From positions 1 to 64,000 of the forward strand of contig NZ_LQIU01000034.1 of assembly GCF_001499995.1 (NCBI RefSeq): a stretch of 64,000 nucleotides of DNA. The letters are read 5' to 3'. Of the stretch, positions 43,266 to 52,619 are shown in pieces; positions within the stretch are counted from its first letter, which is position 1, and every line of letters starts with the position of its first letter. Both the position numbers and the translations under genes were made by a program. Under the pieces are notes generated by a model. The model was given only the letters and a program-made list of their open reading frames with translations, made no database searches and had not been told where the DNA came from. Origin of the DNA: Mycobacterium sp. IS-1496. GTDB lineage: Bacteria; Actinomycetota; Actinomycetes; Mycobacteriales; Mycobacteriaceae.

Positions 43266-43859
43266 ATGGAAGCCTTTCGCACCCACACCGGGATCGGCGT
43301 CCCCCTGCGTCGGTCGAACGTCGACACCGACCAGATCATCCCCGCGGTCTACCTGAAGCGGGTCACCAGAACCGGTTTCGAGGACGGTCTGTTCGCCGCG
43401 TGGCGCAACGACCCTTCGTTCGTGCTCAACCTGCCGCCGTTCGACAGGGGTTCGGTTCTGGTCGCGGGACCGGATTTCGGGACCGGTTCCTCGCGCGAGC
43501 ACGCGGTGTGGGCGCTGATGGACTACGGCTTCCGGGTCGTCATCTCGTCGCGGTTCGCCGACATCTTCCGCGGGAATGCGGGTAAGGCCGGCCTCCTGGC
43601 CGCCGAGGTCGATCAAAATGACGTTGAACTGTTGTGGAAGCTGATCGAGCAGAATCCGGGACTGGAAATCACTGTCAATCTTCAAGATCGGAACATCATC
43701 GCCGGAACGGTCATGGTGCCGTTCAAGATTGACGACTACACGGCCTGGCGGCTGCTCGAGGGACTCGACGATATAGGCCTTACGCTGCGGAAACAGGCCG
43801 AGATCGAGGACTACGAGCGGCACCGGCCGAGCTGGAAACCGCGCACCTTGCCGGCCTGA
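43266..43859 (+). CDS. leuD: 3-isopropylmalate dehydratase small subunit
   Basis: 197 residues, swivelling domain partner of LeuC. It has NVDTDQIIPAVYLKRVTRTGFEDGLF and the substrate loop GPDFGTGSSREHAVWAL. Full length. SD GAAGGAG. Second gene of the leuCD operon (Rv2987c). Its 3' part (about 43600-43700) is visibly less GC-rich than the rest. Confidence 0.97.
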   Translation: MEAFRTHTGIGVPLRRSNVDTDQIIPAVYLKRVTRTGFEDGLFAAWRNDPSFVLNLPPFDRGSVLVAGPDFGTGSSREHAVWALMDYGFRVVISSRFADIFRGNAGKAGLLAAEVDQNDVELLWKLIEQNPGLEITVNLQDRNIIAGTVMVPFKIDDYTAWRLLEGLDDIGLTLRKQAEIEDYERHRPSWKPRTLPA

Positions 43860-43986
43860 TCCGGGGCTCCGGCCGACCCGAAATCGCCGCCTCCGCACCC
43901 ATTTCCCGGTGCCCCGGCAGGACCTCAAGGGGGCCAACCGGATTGCCGAAAAGTTCGCCAACGCCCGCCGAAATTGCGCGTGGCTC

Positions 43987-44016
43987 TTGGAAATCAGTGG
44001 TCAGTGGGTTTACCGT
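43987..44016 (+). promoter_or_regulatory. hupB promoter
   Basis: TTGGAA (43987-43992), 18 bases, TACCGT (44011-44016), the same -10 and spacing as the ilvB leader promoter. Predicted +1 near 44023 gives a 40-base leader containing a small hairpin, AGT-c-GGTCC-AAGAA-GGACC-ACT (44024-44045), before the SD GGAGG. Confidence 0.5.
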
Positions 44017-44062
44017 GTCCACTAGTCGGTCCAAGAAGGACCACTGGTCTCGGAGGTTTTGC

Positions 44063-44743
44063 ATGAACAAAGCGGAGCTTATCGACGCACTGACAACCAA
44101 AATGGGCACCGATCGTCGGCAAGCCACCGCCGCGGTCGAGAACGTCGTGGACACCATCGTGCGTGCGGTGCACAAGGGCGACAGCGTGACCATCACCGGT
44201 TTCGGCGTCTTCGAACAGCGCCGGCGCGCAGCGCGCGTCGCACGCAACCCCCGCACGGGTGAGACGGTGAAGGTCAAGCCGACCTCGGTGCCCGCGTTCC
44301 GGCCGGGTGCTCAATTCAAGGCGATCGTCTCCGGCACACAGAAGCTCGCGTCCGAAGGTCCCGCCGTCAAGCGCGGTGTGACTGCCGGGCCGGCGAAGCG
44401 TACCGCGAAGAAGGCGCCCGCCAAGAAGACCGCAGCGAAGAAGACGACGGCCGCCGCCAAGAAGACGGCGCCGGCGAAGAAGTCGACCGCCGCGGCGAAG
44501 AAGACGGCACCGGCCAAGAAGACCGCGGCGAAGAAGACGACGACGGCCGCCGCCAAGAAGTCGGCGCCGGCGAAGAAGTCGACCGCCGCGGCGAAGAAGA
44601 CGGCACCGGCCAAGAAGGCTGCGACCAAGGCACCGGCCAAGAAGGCCGCCGCCAAGGCTCCCGCCAAGAAGACCACCGCCGCCAAGAAGACGGCCAGCAA
44701 GGCTCCGGCCCGTAAGGCGCCGGCCAAGAAGGGCCGCAAGTAA
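44063..44743 (+). CDS. hupB: DNA-binding protein HU with Lys/Ala-rich tail
   Basis: 226 residues. The first about 90 form a standard HU fold (MNKAELIDALTTKMGTDRRQA...GFGVFEQRRRAARVARNPRTGE, arm FRPGAQFKAIV). The remaining about 125 are a histone-H1-like tail of PAKK, AAKK and TAAAKK repeats, the mycobacterial HupB/MDP1 type, for nucleoid compaction. The DNA of the tail holds a 78-bp near-perfect duplication. Start ATG with CGGAGG eight bases upstream. Corresponds to Rv2986c. Convergent with mutT1. Confidence 0.96.
   Translation: MNKAELIDALTTKMGTDRRQATAAVENVVDTIVRAVHKGDSVTITGFGVFEQRRRAARVARNPRTGETVKVKPTSVPAFRPGAQFKAIVSGTQKLASEGPAVKRGVTAGPAKRTAKKAPAKKTAAKKTTAAAKKTAPAKKSTAAAKKTAPAKKTAAKKTTTAAAKKSAPAKKSTAAAKKTAPAKKAATKAPAKKAAAKAPAKKTTAAKKTASKAPARKAPAKKGRK
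44444..44617 (+). repeat. 78-bp direct duplication inside the hupB tail
   Basis: 44444-44521 and 44540-44617 match at 96-base distance (32 codons), differing by one base (ACG to TCG at 44465/44561). The block encodes TTAAAKK-x-APAKKSTAAAKKTAPAKK. Such in-frame duplication explains the length variation of HupB tails. Confidence 0.85.
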
Positions 44744-44756
44744 TCCCTCGCAGAGC

Positions 44757-44798
44757 GCCGAACCGCCGCGGGTCGTGACGATCCGCGGCGGTTCCGGC
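44757..44798. terminator. Bidirectional terminator between hupB and mutT1
   Basis: GCCG-AACCGCCGCGG, 11-base loop, CCGCGGCGGTT-c-CGGC: a 15-bp stem with a single bulge lying between the hupB stop (44743) and the mutT1 stop (44801). Confidence 0.72.
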
Positions 44799-44800
44799 GT

Positions 44801-45742
44801 CTATCTGAGGGCCAGCGGGCTGCCGATGTGGTCGGCGGCGACCAGTCGCCCTGCCGCCAACGACAGTACCCACGTACTGCCCTTGCGGTTACGGGACTTG
44901 TCGGGCCGGACCCCGTCGTGGTCACACCACCACTCGATCAGGTCGGGAATCACCTTGCCCTGCGAGCAGATCACCGGTGTGTGCCCCGCCTCGCCCGCCT
45001 CGGCGGCGATCTCCAGGACGCGCCGCCGCGCCGCCTTCTTGTCCTCGGCGTAGGCCTCTTCGGTGAGCGCCGGTTCCGGGTGCACCGTCTCACCGAGTTC
45101 CTGGGCCAGCGGCTCGATCGTCTGCTCGCAACGGATCCGGTCGGCCGCGTGAAGCCGGTCGGCCCCGAACGCCAGGAGCTGACCGACCAACGACTCGGCC
45201 TGTGCGCGGCCGTGCTTGTCCAGCGGTCGCTTGCGATCGTCGCCGCGGTAGCGCGACTTGCTCCCCGCCGTCGCATGCCGCACGACGAGCACCGTCCGGG
45301 TGTCCGGCGGCACCTTCGTGAACCGGCGCAGCACTTTCCGATCGTGGGGGTAACCCAGCCGGGTGATCGCCTCCCGAACGGGCAGCCAGACCATTTCGTC
45401 GACCTCGTCGTTGGGGGAGAAGGCGCCGTCGACGGCGCGGGCCGCCCAGTAGCGGACCTTCTTGACGCCCTCCTCGAGGGGATAGCTCACCGAGGCCAGC
45501 CGCCTGCCGAGGACGCACGAGTAGCCGGTCTCCTCCTGCACCTCACGTACGGCGGTCACCGGTTCGGTCTCCCCGGGGTCGACCTTGCCCTTGGGCAGTG
45601 ACCAGTCGTCGTAGCGAGGACGGTGGATGACGGCGACTTCCGGCGAGGACCCGTCCCCGCCGGGCCGCCACAGCACCGCACCCGCCGCCAGCACGGATTT
45701 GGCAGGCGAGGCAACGGCATTCGACGTCTTCGTCTTGGACAA
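44801..45742 (-). CDS. mutT1: NUDIX hydrolase MutT1 with histidine phosphatase domain
   Basis: 313 residues, two domains. The first is a Nudix domain (about 18-140) with box GKVDPGETEPVTAVREVQEETGY-type. The second is a histidine-phosphatase domain beginning VLVVRHATAG (about 152). The family hydrolyses 8-oxo-GTP/dGTP and diadenosine polyphosphates. The start appears to be TTG at 45742: AGGAG lies six bases before it and no ATG is available before the Nudix domain. Corresponds to Rv2985. Downstream of ppk on the same strand, 56 bases apart. Confidence 0.92.
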   Translation of the reverse strand: MSKTKTSNAVASPAKSVLAAGAVLWRPGGDGSSPEVAVIHRPRYDDWSLPKGKVDPGETEPVTAVREVQEETGYSCVLGRRLASVSYPLEEGVKKVRYWAARAVDGAFSPNDEVDEMVWLPVREAITRLGYPHDRKVLRRFTKVPPDTRTVLVVRHATAGSKSRYRGDDRKRPLDKHGRAQAESLVGQLLAFGADRLHAADRIRCEQTIEPLAQELGETVHPEPALTEEAYAEDKKAARRRVLEIAAEAGEAGHTPVICSQGKVIPDLIEWWCDHDGVRPDKSRNRKGSTWVLSLAAGRLVAADHIGSPLALR

Positions 45743-45798
45743 CTCAACTCCTGCAGGTCATCGCGGGCCCGCGGGGGTGCCCAATGTCACGCGGCACG

Positions 45799-48027
45799 TC
45801 ACGGGTGGCGATGACGCTGCTGCAGCGACACCTGGTGGTCGCGCACGGTCTCACCCTCGCGCGGCGACGCCGACCAGTGCCCGTCGGCGCCGAGTTCCCA
45901 GCAGCGGGTCGCCGGGTCCATCGCCGACTCGAAGACGTCGTTGAGTTGTGCGGTCAGCCGGGGGTCCTTCACCTGAGCCATCACCTCGACGCGACGGTCG
46001 AGGTTGCGGTGCATCATGTCCGCGCTGCCGATCCAATACTCGTCGATGGCCCGGAAGTGGATCACCCGCGAATGCTCCAGGAACCGGCCCAGGATCGACC
46101 GGACCGCGATGTTGTCCGAGAAGCCCGTAACACCGGGTCGCAGCGCGCAGATACCGCGCACCACCACCTCGACCTGCACCCCGGCCTGCGATGCGCGGTA
46201 GAGCGCGTCGATGACCTGTTCGTCGACCAACGCGTTGGCCTTGAGGCGGATCCGGCCCTCGGCGCCGTCGCGGGCGGCGGCCACCTCCCGCTCGATGCGC
46301 TCGACGATGCCGCGGCGAACCCCGTGCGGCGCCACCAGCAGGTTGCGGTAGGCGACCTTGCGGGAGTACCCGGTCAGCGAATTGAACAGGTCGGTCAGAT
46401 CGGCGCCGATGTCCGGTGCGGCGGTGAGCAACCCGACGTCCTCGTACAGGCGGGCGGTCTTCGGGTTGTAGTTGCCGGTCCCGATGTGGCAGTAGCGCCG
46501 GATCATCGACCCTTCGCGGCGCACGACGAGCGCTGTCTTGCAGTGGGTCTTGAGCCCGATCAACCCATACACCACGTGGACGCCTGCCTGTTCCAGCGCG
46601 CGTGCCCACTTGATGTTGGCCTGTTCGTCGAAGCGCGCCTTGATCTCGACGAGCGCCACCACCTGCTTACCGGCCTCGGCGGCGTCGATGAGCGCGTTGA
46701 CGATCGGGGAGTCGCCCGAGGTGCGGTACAGCGTCTGCTTGATGGCGAGCACGTTCGGATCGGCCGCGGCCTGTTCGATGAACCGCTGCACCGTGGTGGA
46801 GAACGAATCGTAGGGATGGTGCACCAGCACGTCGCCGTCGCGCAGCGTGGCGAAGATGCTCTTCGGCGTCTCCCGCTCACCGAAAGCCGGTGGGGTGGCG
46901 GGTACGAACGGCCGGTCCTTGAGCGCGGGCCGGTCGACGGCGTAGATCTGCCACAGTGCGGAGAGGTCGAGCAGCCCCGGCACCTCGACGACATCGCTCG
47001 GGTTCACGTCGAGTTCGCGCAACAGCAGTTCGAGCATGCTCTCGGTCATGTCGTCGGAGACCTCGAGGCGCACCGGCGAACCGAACCGCCGGCGGGCGAG
47101 TTCGCGCTCCAACGCCTGCAGCAGGTCCTCGTCGCGGTCCTCCTCCACCTCGAAGTCGGCGTTGCGGGTGATCCGGAAGGCGTGGTGCTCGACGATCTCG
47201 AGGCCGGGGAACAGCACCGGCAGGAACGCGGCGATCAGTTCCTCCATCGGAAGGAATCGCACCACCTCGCCGCTCTCACCGCGCACCCCGAGCCGGACGA
47301 ACCGGTCGACGTTGTCGGGCACCTTGATTCGCGCGAAGTGCTGTCCGCCGTCCTCGGGCTGGCGCACGGTGATCGCCAGGTTCAGCGACAGGCCGCTGAC
47401 GAACGGGAACGGGTGGGCCGGGTCGACGGCCAGCGGGGTGAGCACCGGGAAGACCTGTTCGTGGAAGTACGTCGACAGCTGCGCGCGTTCGGCCTCGTCG
47501 AGTTCGGACCAGGTGACGATGACGATGCCCTCGTCGGCCAGGGCGGGGCGCACCGCGTCGAGGAACACCCGCGCGTGGCGCGACGCGATCTGCTGGGTGC
47601 GCTCACTGATCCTGCGCAACTGCTCACGCGGCGACAGCCCGTCGGCCGACCGCACCGACAACCCCATCTCGTCGCGGCGCTTGAGGCCGGCGACGCGCAC
47701 CATGTAGAACTCGTCGAGGTTGGACGCGAAGATCGCGAGGAATTTCGCCCGTTCGAGCAGGGGCAGGCTCGGATCGGCGGCCAGCGCCAGCACCCGCGCG
47801 TTGAAGTCGAGCCAGCTCAGTTCGCGGTTGAGGTAGCGGTCCTCGGGCAGGGCGTTGTCGATCGCGGGCGACGTCGCCGCCGGCGGTGCCTCCGGGGTGG
47901 AATCTCCCGGCGCCCGGTCGGTGCTCTCTGTGGTGCCCTCCGCGCGGATCGCGGCCTCGGCTTCGGTCATGGCCCGATCCTCCCCTATGTCGCTGCCGTC
48001 CTGCCACCGCGTACGCGAGTTGTTCAC
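45799..48027 (-). CDS. ppk: Polyphosphate kinase 1
   Basis: 742 residues. Makes polyphosphate from ATP reversibly. The domains are N (RYLNRELSWLDFNARVL...FASNLDEFYMVR), head, and two C-terminal PLD-like catalytic domains with His in LKTHCKTALVVRR and HIGTGNYNPKTARLYEDVGL. The start GTG 48027 overlaps the fbiD stop as GTGA and gives the same length as M. tuberculosis Ppk1 (Rv2984) as remembered. An in-frame ATG at 47970 with GGGGAGGA upstream is a credible alternative (723 residues). Confidence 0.96.
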   Translation of the reverse strand: MNNSRTRWQDGSDIGEDRAMTEAEAAIRAEGTTESTDRAPGDSTPEAPPAATSPAIDNALPEDRYLNRELSWLDFNARVLALAADPSLPLLERAKFLAIFASNLDEFYMVRVAGLKRRDEMGLSVRSADGLSPREQLRRISERTQQIASRHARVFLDAVRPALADEGIVIVTWSELDEAERAQLSTYFHEQVFPVLTPLAVDPAHPFPFVSGLSLNLAITVRQPEDGGQHFARIKVPDNVDRFVRLGVRGESGEVVRFLPMEELIAAFLPVLFPGLEIVEHHAFRITRNADFEVEEDRDEDLLQALERELARRRFGSPVRLEVSDDMTESMLELLLRELDVNPSDVVEVPGLLDLSALWQIYAVDRPALKDRPFVPATPPAFGERETPKSIFATLRDGDVLVHHPYDSFSTTVQRFIEQAAADPNVLAIKQTLYRTSGDSPIVNALIDAAEAGKQVVALVEIKARFDEQANIKWARALEQAGVHVVYGLIGLKTHCKTALVVRREGSMIRRYCHIGTGNYNPKTARLYEDVGLLTAAPDIGADLTDLFNSLTGYSRKVAYRNLLVAPHGVRRGIVERIEREVAAARDGAEGRIRLKANALVDEQVIDALYRASQAGVQVEVVVRGICALRPGVTGFSDNIAVRSILGRFLEHSRVIHFRAIDEYWIGSADMMHRNLDRRVEVMAQVKDPRLTAQLNDVFESAMDPATRCWELGADGHWSASPREGETVRDHQVSLQQRHRHP

Positions 48028-48680
48028 CTTTGGGCCCCGACCGCGCGCGCGGTCTGCGTGCCGACACCGAGGCGGCGGGCCGCCAGCAGATCGTCGGGGG
48101 TGTCGATGTCATAGCGCAGACCCGGCCAGGAGCCGGTCAGCTCGACCGCACCCGAACGACGGTGCTGCTCCGCGGAATCGGGACCGAACCGGGGATCCAG
48201 CGGGACGCCGAACGCGAACAGCGCCGACGTGCCGGTGCCGTGCCGGTCGCCGACGAAGCTGCGGGGCCGTGCCCGCGCGGCGGCGATCGCCTCGCTCAGC
48301 TCGCGAGCCCGCAGCGCAGGCAGATCACCCTGCAACGCAACGACATTCGGGGTCACCGTGCGGACGACGGCCTCGGCGGCGCGCAGCGCGTTGTTGAGCG
48401 GGTCGGGGTGGCCGGCCGGGGTCGGATCGTCGAGCACCTGCGCGCCGAGCGCGCGGGCGGCGTCCGCGGCGGCGGGATCGGGAGTGACGACGGTGACCGA
48501 CGCGACCGCTGCGGCCGCGGCGACGGTGTCGACGAGCATCGCCAGCACCACCGTCTCGCGATCGCCGGGGGCGAAGATCGGCGCCAGCCTGGTCTTGGCG
48601 GCGGCGAGGCGTTTGACGGCGACGACCACCGCCACGTCGGTGTCGGACGCGGCGGCGCCGTTGCTTGTCGTGCCGCGCAT
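48024..48680 (-). CDS. fbiD: Phosphoenolpyruvate/2-phospholactate guanylyltransferase FbiD
   Basis: 218 residues, CofC/FbiD family nucleotidyltransferase of coenzyme F420 synthesis. It couples GTP to phosphoenolpyruvate in mycobacteria. Motifs are AVKRLAAAKTRLAP, LQGDLPAL and SFVGDRHGTGTSALFAF, followed by the Pro-Gly region GLRYDIDTPDDL. Ala-rich N-terminal extension of about 14 residues. Start ATG 48680, 75 bases from divergent gpsA. Coupled to ppk. Corresponds to Rv2983. Confidence 0.93.
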   Translation of the reverse strand: MRGTTSNGAAASDTDVAVVVAVKRLAAAKTRLAPIFAPGDRETVVLAMLVDTVAAAAAVASVTVVTPDPAAADAARALGAQVLDDPTPAGHPDPLNNALRAAEAVVRTVTPNVVALQGDLPALRARELSEAIAAARARPRSFVGDRHGTGTSALFAFGVPLDPRFGPDSAEQHRRSGAVELTGSWPGLRYDIDTPDDLLAARRLGVGTQTARAVGAQR

Positions 48681-48755
48681 GGCGCCATCCTGCCAGCACC
48701 GCGGTTGTCCGGCCGACGCCGTCGGGCCCCGCCGGCTGCGCGCTAGGGTGAACGC

Positions 48756-49754
48756 GTGGTGACGGCGGCGGTGATGGGTTCCGGTGCGTGGGGCACGGCG
48801 CTGGCCAAAGTCCTCGCCGACGCGGGGAACTCGGTGACCTTGTGGGCCAGGCGGCCCGAGGTCGCCGCGGAGATCAACGAGACCCACCGCAACAGCGGTT
48901 ACCTCCCCGAGGTGGACCTGCCCACCACGATCCACGCCACCGCGGACGCGGCCGAGGCCCTCGCCGGGGCGTGCACGGTGGTGCTCGGTGTGCCTGCGCA
49001 GAGCCTGCGGAGCAACCTCGAGCAGTGGAAGGGCCTGATCGACGACGACGCCACGCTCGTGAGCCTCGCCAAGGGCATCGAACTCGACACGCTCATGCGG
49101 ATGAGCCAGGTGATCGTCCAGGTCACCGGCGCGGACCCAGCCCGTGTCGCGGTGGTGACCGGGCCGAACCTCGCCAGCGAGATCGCCGACGAACAGCCCG
49201 CCGCCACCGTCGTCGCGTGCAGCGACAGCGGGCGCGCGGTAGCCCTTCAGCGCGCGCTGGCCACCGGTTATCTACGGCCCTACACCAACGCCGACGTGGT
49301 CGGCGCCGAGATCGGCGGCGCGTGCAAGAACGTGATCGCGCTGGCCTGCGGGATGGCCGTCGGCGTCGGACTGGGGGAGAACACGGTCGCGGCGATCATC
49401 ACCCGCGGCCTGGCCGAGATCATGCGGCTCGGGATCGCGCTGGGCGCCAAACCGGCGACGTTGGCCGGCCTGGCCGGCGTCGGTGACCTCGTCGCGACCT
49501 GCACCTCGACGCAGTCGCGCAACCGCACCTTCGGCGAACGGTTGGGCCGGGGCGGCACCATGGAGTCGGCGCTGCGCGCCGCGGGCGGACACGTGGCCGA
49601 GGGCGTCACCTCATGCCGGTCGGTGCTGGCGCTGGCCGCCAGCTACGACGTCGAGATGCCGCTCACCGATGCGGTGCACCGCGTCTGCCACAAGGGGTTC
49701 TCCGTGGACGAAGCAGTCGTGCTGCTGCTCGGGCGCAGCACCAAACCGGAGTAG
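48756..49754 (+). CDS. gpsA: Glycerol-3-phosphate dehydrogenase [NAD(P)+]
   Basis: 332 residues. Reduces dihydroxyacetone phosphate for phospholipid synthesis. N-terminal VMGSGAWGTALAKVLADAGN-type Rossmann motif, Lys in LAKGIEL, GPNLASEIA, catalytic Lys in GGACKNVIALACG. GTG start at 48756 has TAGGGT (48744-48749) with +1 falling on the G, hence leaderless. Corresponds to gpdA2 Rv2982c. The next gene begins five bases after the stop. Confidence 0.96.
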   Translation: MVTAAVMGSGAWGTALAKVLADAGNSVTLWARRPEVAAEINETHRNSGYLPEVDLPTTIHATADAAEALAGACTVVLGVPAQSLRSNLEQWKGLIDDDATLVSLAKGIELDTLMRMSQVIVQVTGADPARVAVVTGPNLASEIADEQPAATVVACSDSGRAVALQRALATGYLRPYTNADVVGAEIGGACKNVIALACGMAVGVGLGENTVAAIITRGLAEIMRLGIALGAKPATLAGLAGVGDLVATCTSTQSRNRTFGERLGRGGTMESALRAAGGHVAEGVTSCRSVLALAASYDVEMPLTDAVHRVCHKGFSVDEAVVLLLGRSTKPE

Positions 49755-49759
49755 CGCAG

Positions 49760-50863
49760 ATGGAAGGCGTCTACGGCGACTCCACGCGAAGCGTCAAAGC
49801 CGTTGGCGCCGAGGCGGTTGCGGGCCAGCCCGTGGCCACCCCGCCGGTTCCGGTCTCGGCGTACCATCTGTCGCCGGACGAAGCGCAGCCGTTGGACACC
49901 TACGGGCGCAGCTCCAACCCGACCTGGCGGCGGCTCGAGGCGGCGCTGGCCGAGCTCGAAGGCGCCTCCGCCGCACTGGCCTTCGGATCCGGCATGGCAG
50001 CCATCACCTCCGCGCTGCGGGTGCTGACCGGCCCGGGCAAACGGCTGGTCGTCCCTGCCGACGGCTACTACCAGGTACGTCGATACGCTTCGGAATACCT
50101 TGCGCCGCTGGGCGTCTCGGTTGTCGAAGTGGGGGCGGCCGAGATGTGTGCGGCGGCGGTGGACGCGGATGTGGTGCTGGCCGAGACACCCGCGAACCCG
50201 GGGCTCGAGGTGGTCGATCTGCACCGGCTGGCGATGACGTGCCGGCGGCGCGGGGCCACCCTGATCGTCGACAACACCACCGCCACCCCACTCGGCCAGC
50301 AACCGCTGTCGCTGGGCGCCGATCTGGTGGTGGCCAGCGCAACCAAGGCGCTCTCGGGGCACAGCGATCTGATCGCCGGCTACGTGGCGGGCAGCCATCC
50401 CGAGATGATGGCCGCGCTGGAGAGCGACCGACTGCTGGCCGGCCCGATCCTCGGACCGTTCGAGGCGTGGCTGGTGCTCCGCAGCCTCGGCAGCGCCGGA
50501 CTGCGGTTCGAACGGCAGTGCCAGAACGCGCTGGCGGTGGCCATGCTCCTGCGCAACCATCCCGCCGTGCGGGGTGTGCGTTATCCCGGACTGCCCGAGG
50601 ACCCCGCGCACGAGGTGGCGACGCGTCAGATGAGGCGGTTCGGCGGGCTGGTGTCGGTGGAACTCGCCGACGCGGCGGCCGTGCACGCGCTCGTCGAGCG
50701 CAGCGCCCTGCTGGTCGCCTCGACCAGCTTCGGCGGCATCCACACCTCCATCGACCGGCGCGCCCGGTGGGGCGACCCGGTGCCCGACGGCTTCGCCCGG
50801 TTGTCGATGGGCATCGAGGACACCGACGACCTGATCGCCGACCTCGGCGCCGCGCTCGGTTGA
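49760..50863 (+). CDS. Cys/Met metabolism PLP-dependent enzyme (cystathionine gamma-lyase-like)
   Basis: 367 residues, fold-type I. PLP Lys196 in VASATKALSGHSD, Asp171 in LIVDNTTATP, GSGMAAI phosphate-binding stretch at 77-83, and C-terminal STSFGGIHTSIDRRAR. Gamma-lyase, gamma-synthase or methionine-gamma-lyase activity cannot be separated by eye. Upstream gpsA is five bases away, so the two may be co-transcribed. It is absent from this position in the M. tuberculosis order I recall. Confidence 0.87.
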   Translation: MEGVYGDSTRSVKAVGAEAVAGQPVATPPVPVSAYHLSPDEAQPLDTYGRSSNPTWRRLEAALAELEGASAALAFGSGMAAITSALRVLTGPGKRLVVPADGYYQVRRYASEYLAPLGVSVVEVGAAEMCAAAVDADVVLAETPANPGLEVVDLHRLAMTCRRRGATLIVDNTTATPLGQQPLSLGADLVVASATKALSGHSDLIAGYVAGSHPEMMAALESDRLLAGPILGPFEAWLVLRSLGSAGLRFERQCQNALAVAMLLRNHPAVRGVRYPGLPEDPAHEVATRQMRRFGGLVSVELADAAAVHALVERSALLVASTSFGGIHTSIDRRARWGDPVPDGFARLSMGIEDTDDLIADLGAALG

Positions 50864-50909
50864 TATCGAATCGTCCCCGTGGTGGCCGGGACGGTAGCCT
50901 CTGCAGACT

Positions 50910-52025
50910 GTGATCGCCCGCAACCAGCGCACCCGCGTTGCCGTCGTCTACGGCGGGCGCAGTTCCGAACACGCCATCTCCTGCGTTTCCGCAGGCAGCA
51001 TCCTGCGCAATCTCGACCCCGAACGCTTCGACGTGGTCCCGGTCGGGATCACTCCCGGCGGGTCCTGGGTGCTCACCGACGGCAGGCCGGAGACCCTGGC
51101 CATCGCCGACGGGCAGCTGCCCGAGGTGAGCGCCGCATCCGGGACGGCCCTGGCGCTGCCCGCCGACCCGGGCCGTCGCGGTGAGTTGGTGTCGCTGAGC
51201 CCTGCCCAGGCGGGCGAGGTCCTCGCCGCGGTCGACGTGGTGTTCCCGGTGCTGCACGGCCCCTACGGCGAGGACGGCACCATCCAGGGTCTGCTGGAAC
51301 TCGCCGGGGTGCCCTACGTCGGTGCGGGTGTCCTGGCCAGCGCCGCGGGCATGGACAAGGAGTTCACGAAGAAGCTGCTGATCGCCGAGGGTCTCCCGGT
51401 CGGCGACCACGTGGTGCTGCGTCCCGGACGTGCGGACATGACGCTCGACGAACGCGAACGCCTCGGTCTGCCGGTGTTCGTCAAACCCGCCCGCGGCGGC
51501 TCCTCGATCGGGGTCAGCCGGGTGGCGGACTGGGCGGAGCTGCCCGCAGCGATCGACCTGGCCCGCAGGCACGATCCCAAGGTCATCGTCGAGGCCGCAG
51601 TGCCCGGCCGGGAGATCGAGTGCGGCGTGCTGGAGTATCCCGACGGCCGGCTCGAGGCCAGCACGGTCGGGGAGATCCGGGTGGCCGGGGTGCGTGGCCG
51701 CGAGGACGGTTTCTACGACTTCGCCACCAAGTATCTCGACGACGGCGCCGAACTGGACGTGCCCGCGAAGATCGAGGACGACGTGGCCGACGAGATCCGC
51801 CACCTCGCCATCCGGTCCTTCCGCGCGATCGACTGTCAGGGGCTGGCGCGGGTCGACTTCTTCCTCACCGACGACGGACCGGTGATCAACGAGATCAACA
51901 CCATGCCGGGCTTCACCACGATCTCGATGTATCCGCGGATGTGGGCGGCCAGCGGCGTGGACTACCCGACGCTACTCGCCGCGATGGTGGACACGGCGGT
52001 GGCCCGCGGAACCGGTCTGCGCTAA
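50910..52025 (+). CDS. ddl: D-alanine-D-alanine ligase
   Basis: 371 residues, ATP-grasp enzyme joining two D-Ala for peptidoglycan, the target of cycloserine. It starts RVAVVYGGRSSEHAISCVSAG, then the HGPYGEDGTIQGLLEL loop, FVKPARGGSSIGVSRV, and Mg ligands in LARVDFFLTDDGPVINEINTMPGFT. Full length. GTG start with TAGCCT (50895-50900) nine bases upstream. Corresponds to Rv2981c. Its last four bases overlap the convergent DUF3515 gene. Confidence 0.96.
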   Translation: MIARNQRTRVAVVYGGRSSEHAISCVSAGSILRNLDPERFDVVPVGITPGGSWVLTDGRPETLAIADGQLPEVSAASGTALALPADPGRRGELVSLSPAQAGEVLAAVDVVFPVLHGPYGEDGTIQGLLELAGVPYVGAGVLASAAGMDKEFTKKLLIAEGLPVGDHVVLRPGRADMTLDERERLGLPVFVKPARGGSSIGVSRVADWAELPAAIDLARRHDPKVIVEAAVPGREIECGVLEYPDGRLEASTVGEIRVAGVRGREDGFYDFATKYLDDGAELDVPAKIEDDVADEIRHLAIRSFRAIDCQGLARVDFFLTDDGPVINEINTMPGFTTISMYPRMWAASGVDYPTLLAAMVDTAVARGTGLR

Positions 52026-52609
52026 CGCGGCGGCCCGGGGGCGATGGGCTCGGCCGGCATCGTGTCGGTCAGCACCCGGGAGATGAGCTGGATGGGCGTC
52101 GGGCCAGAATCCTGCGGCAGCGTCAGCGCCACGTACACCGGGCGGTCCACGGCGTACCAGGTGCTGCGGGTCTGCTGACTCTCCGGCCTGCTGCCCGGCG
52201 CGGCCTCTTCCCCGACGCGGAACCACTGCACGGCGTCGACCATCTGGATCGGCGCCCCGACCACGAAATCGACCGGACGGTCCAGCCCGCAGCGCAGGAT
52301 GATCGCCTCGGTGTCCGGGCCGGCCTGCCACGCCGCGGTGCCGGCCGGGGTGGGTTCCGCCGTCGGCGCGCGGCGGAAGTCGCCGAGCACCTCGGGGAGT
52401 GCGCCCAACAGGGCCGCACACTCCGGGCTGTCGGCGCGGGGTGCGGGGACCGCCGCGATCGGCACCGGCTGCTGCTGCGGGCGGCCCTGCCGCACGGCCG
52501 CGATACCGAGCACCACCACCAACGCCGCGACGGCCACCACGATCGCCGCGATCATCAGGGCGCGGGGTGGGCCGTCTCGCGGCGCTCGTTGCGGATCTGC
52601 GGGGGTCAC
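52022..52609 (-). CDS. DUF3515 family membrane-anchored protein
   Basis: 195 residues. One N-terminal membrane helix (about 17-40) is followed by a Pro/Gln linker and an extracytoplasmic domain with two Cys (SPECAALLGALP and ILRCGLDRPV) that probably pair. Actinobacterial DUF3515, equivalent to Rv2980, always near ddl and thiL. Function unknown. GTG start, with TAGGCT (52622-52617) seven bases before it. Confidence 0.82.
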   Translation of the reverse strand: MTPADPQRAPRDGPPRALMIAAIVVAVAALVVVLGIAAVRQGRPQQQPVPIAAVPAPRADSPECAALLGALPEVLGDFRRAPTAEPTPAGTAAWQAGPDTEAIILRCGLDRPVDFVVGAPIQMVDAVQWFRVGEEAAPGSRPESQQTRSTWYAVDRPVYVALTLPQDSGPTPIQLISRVLTDTMPAEPIAPGPPR

Positions 52610-52619
52610 CCCGACAAGC

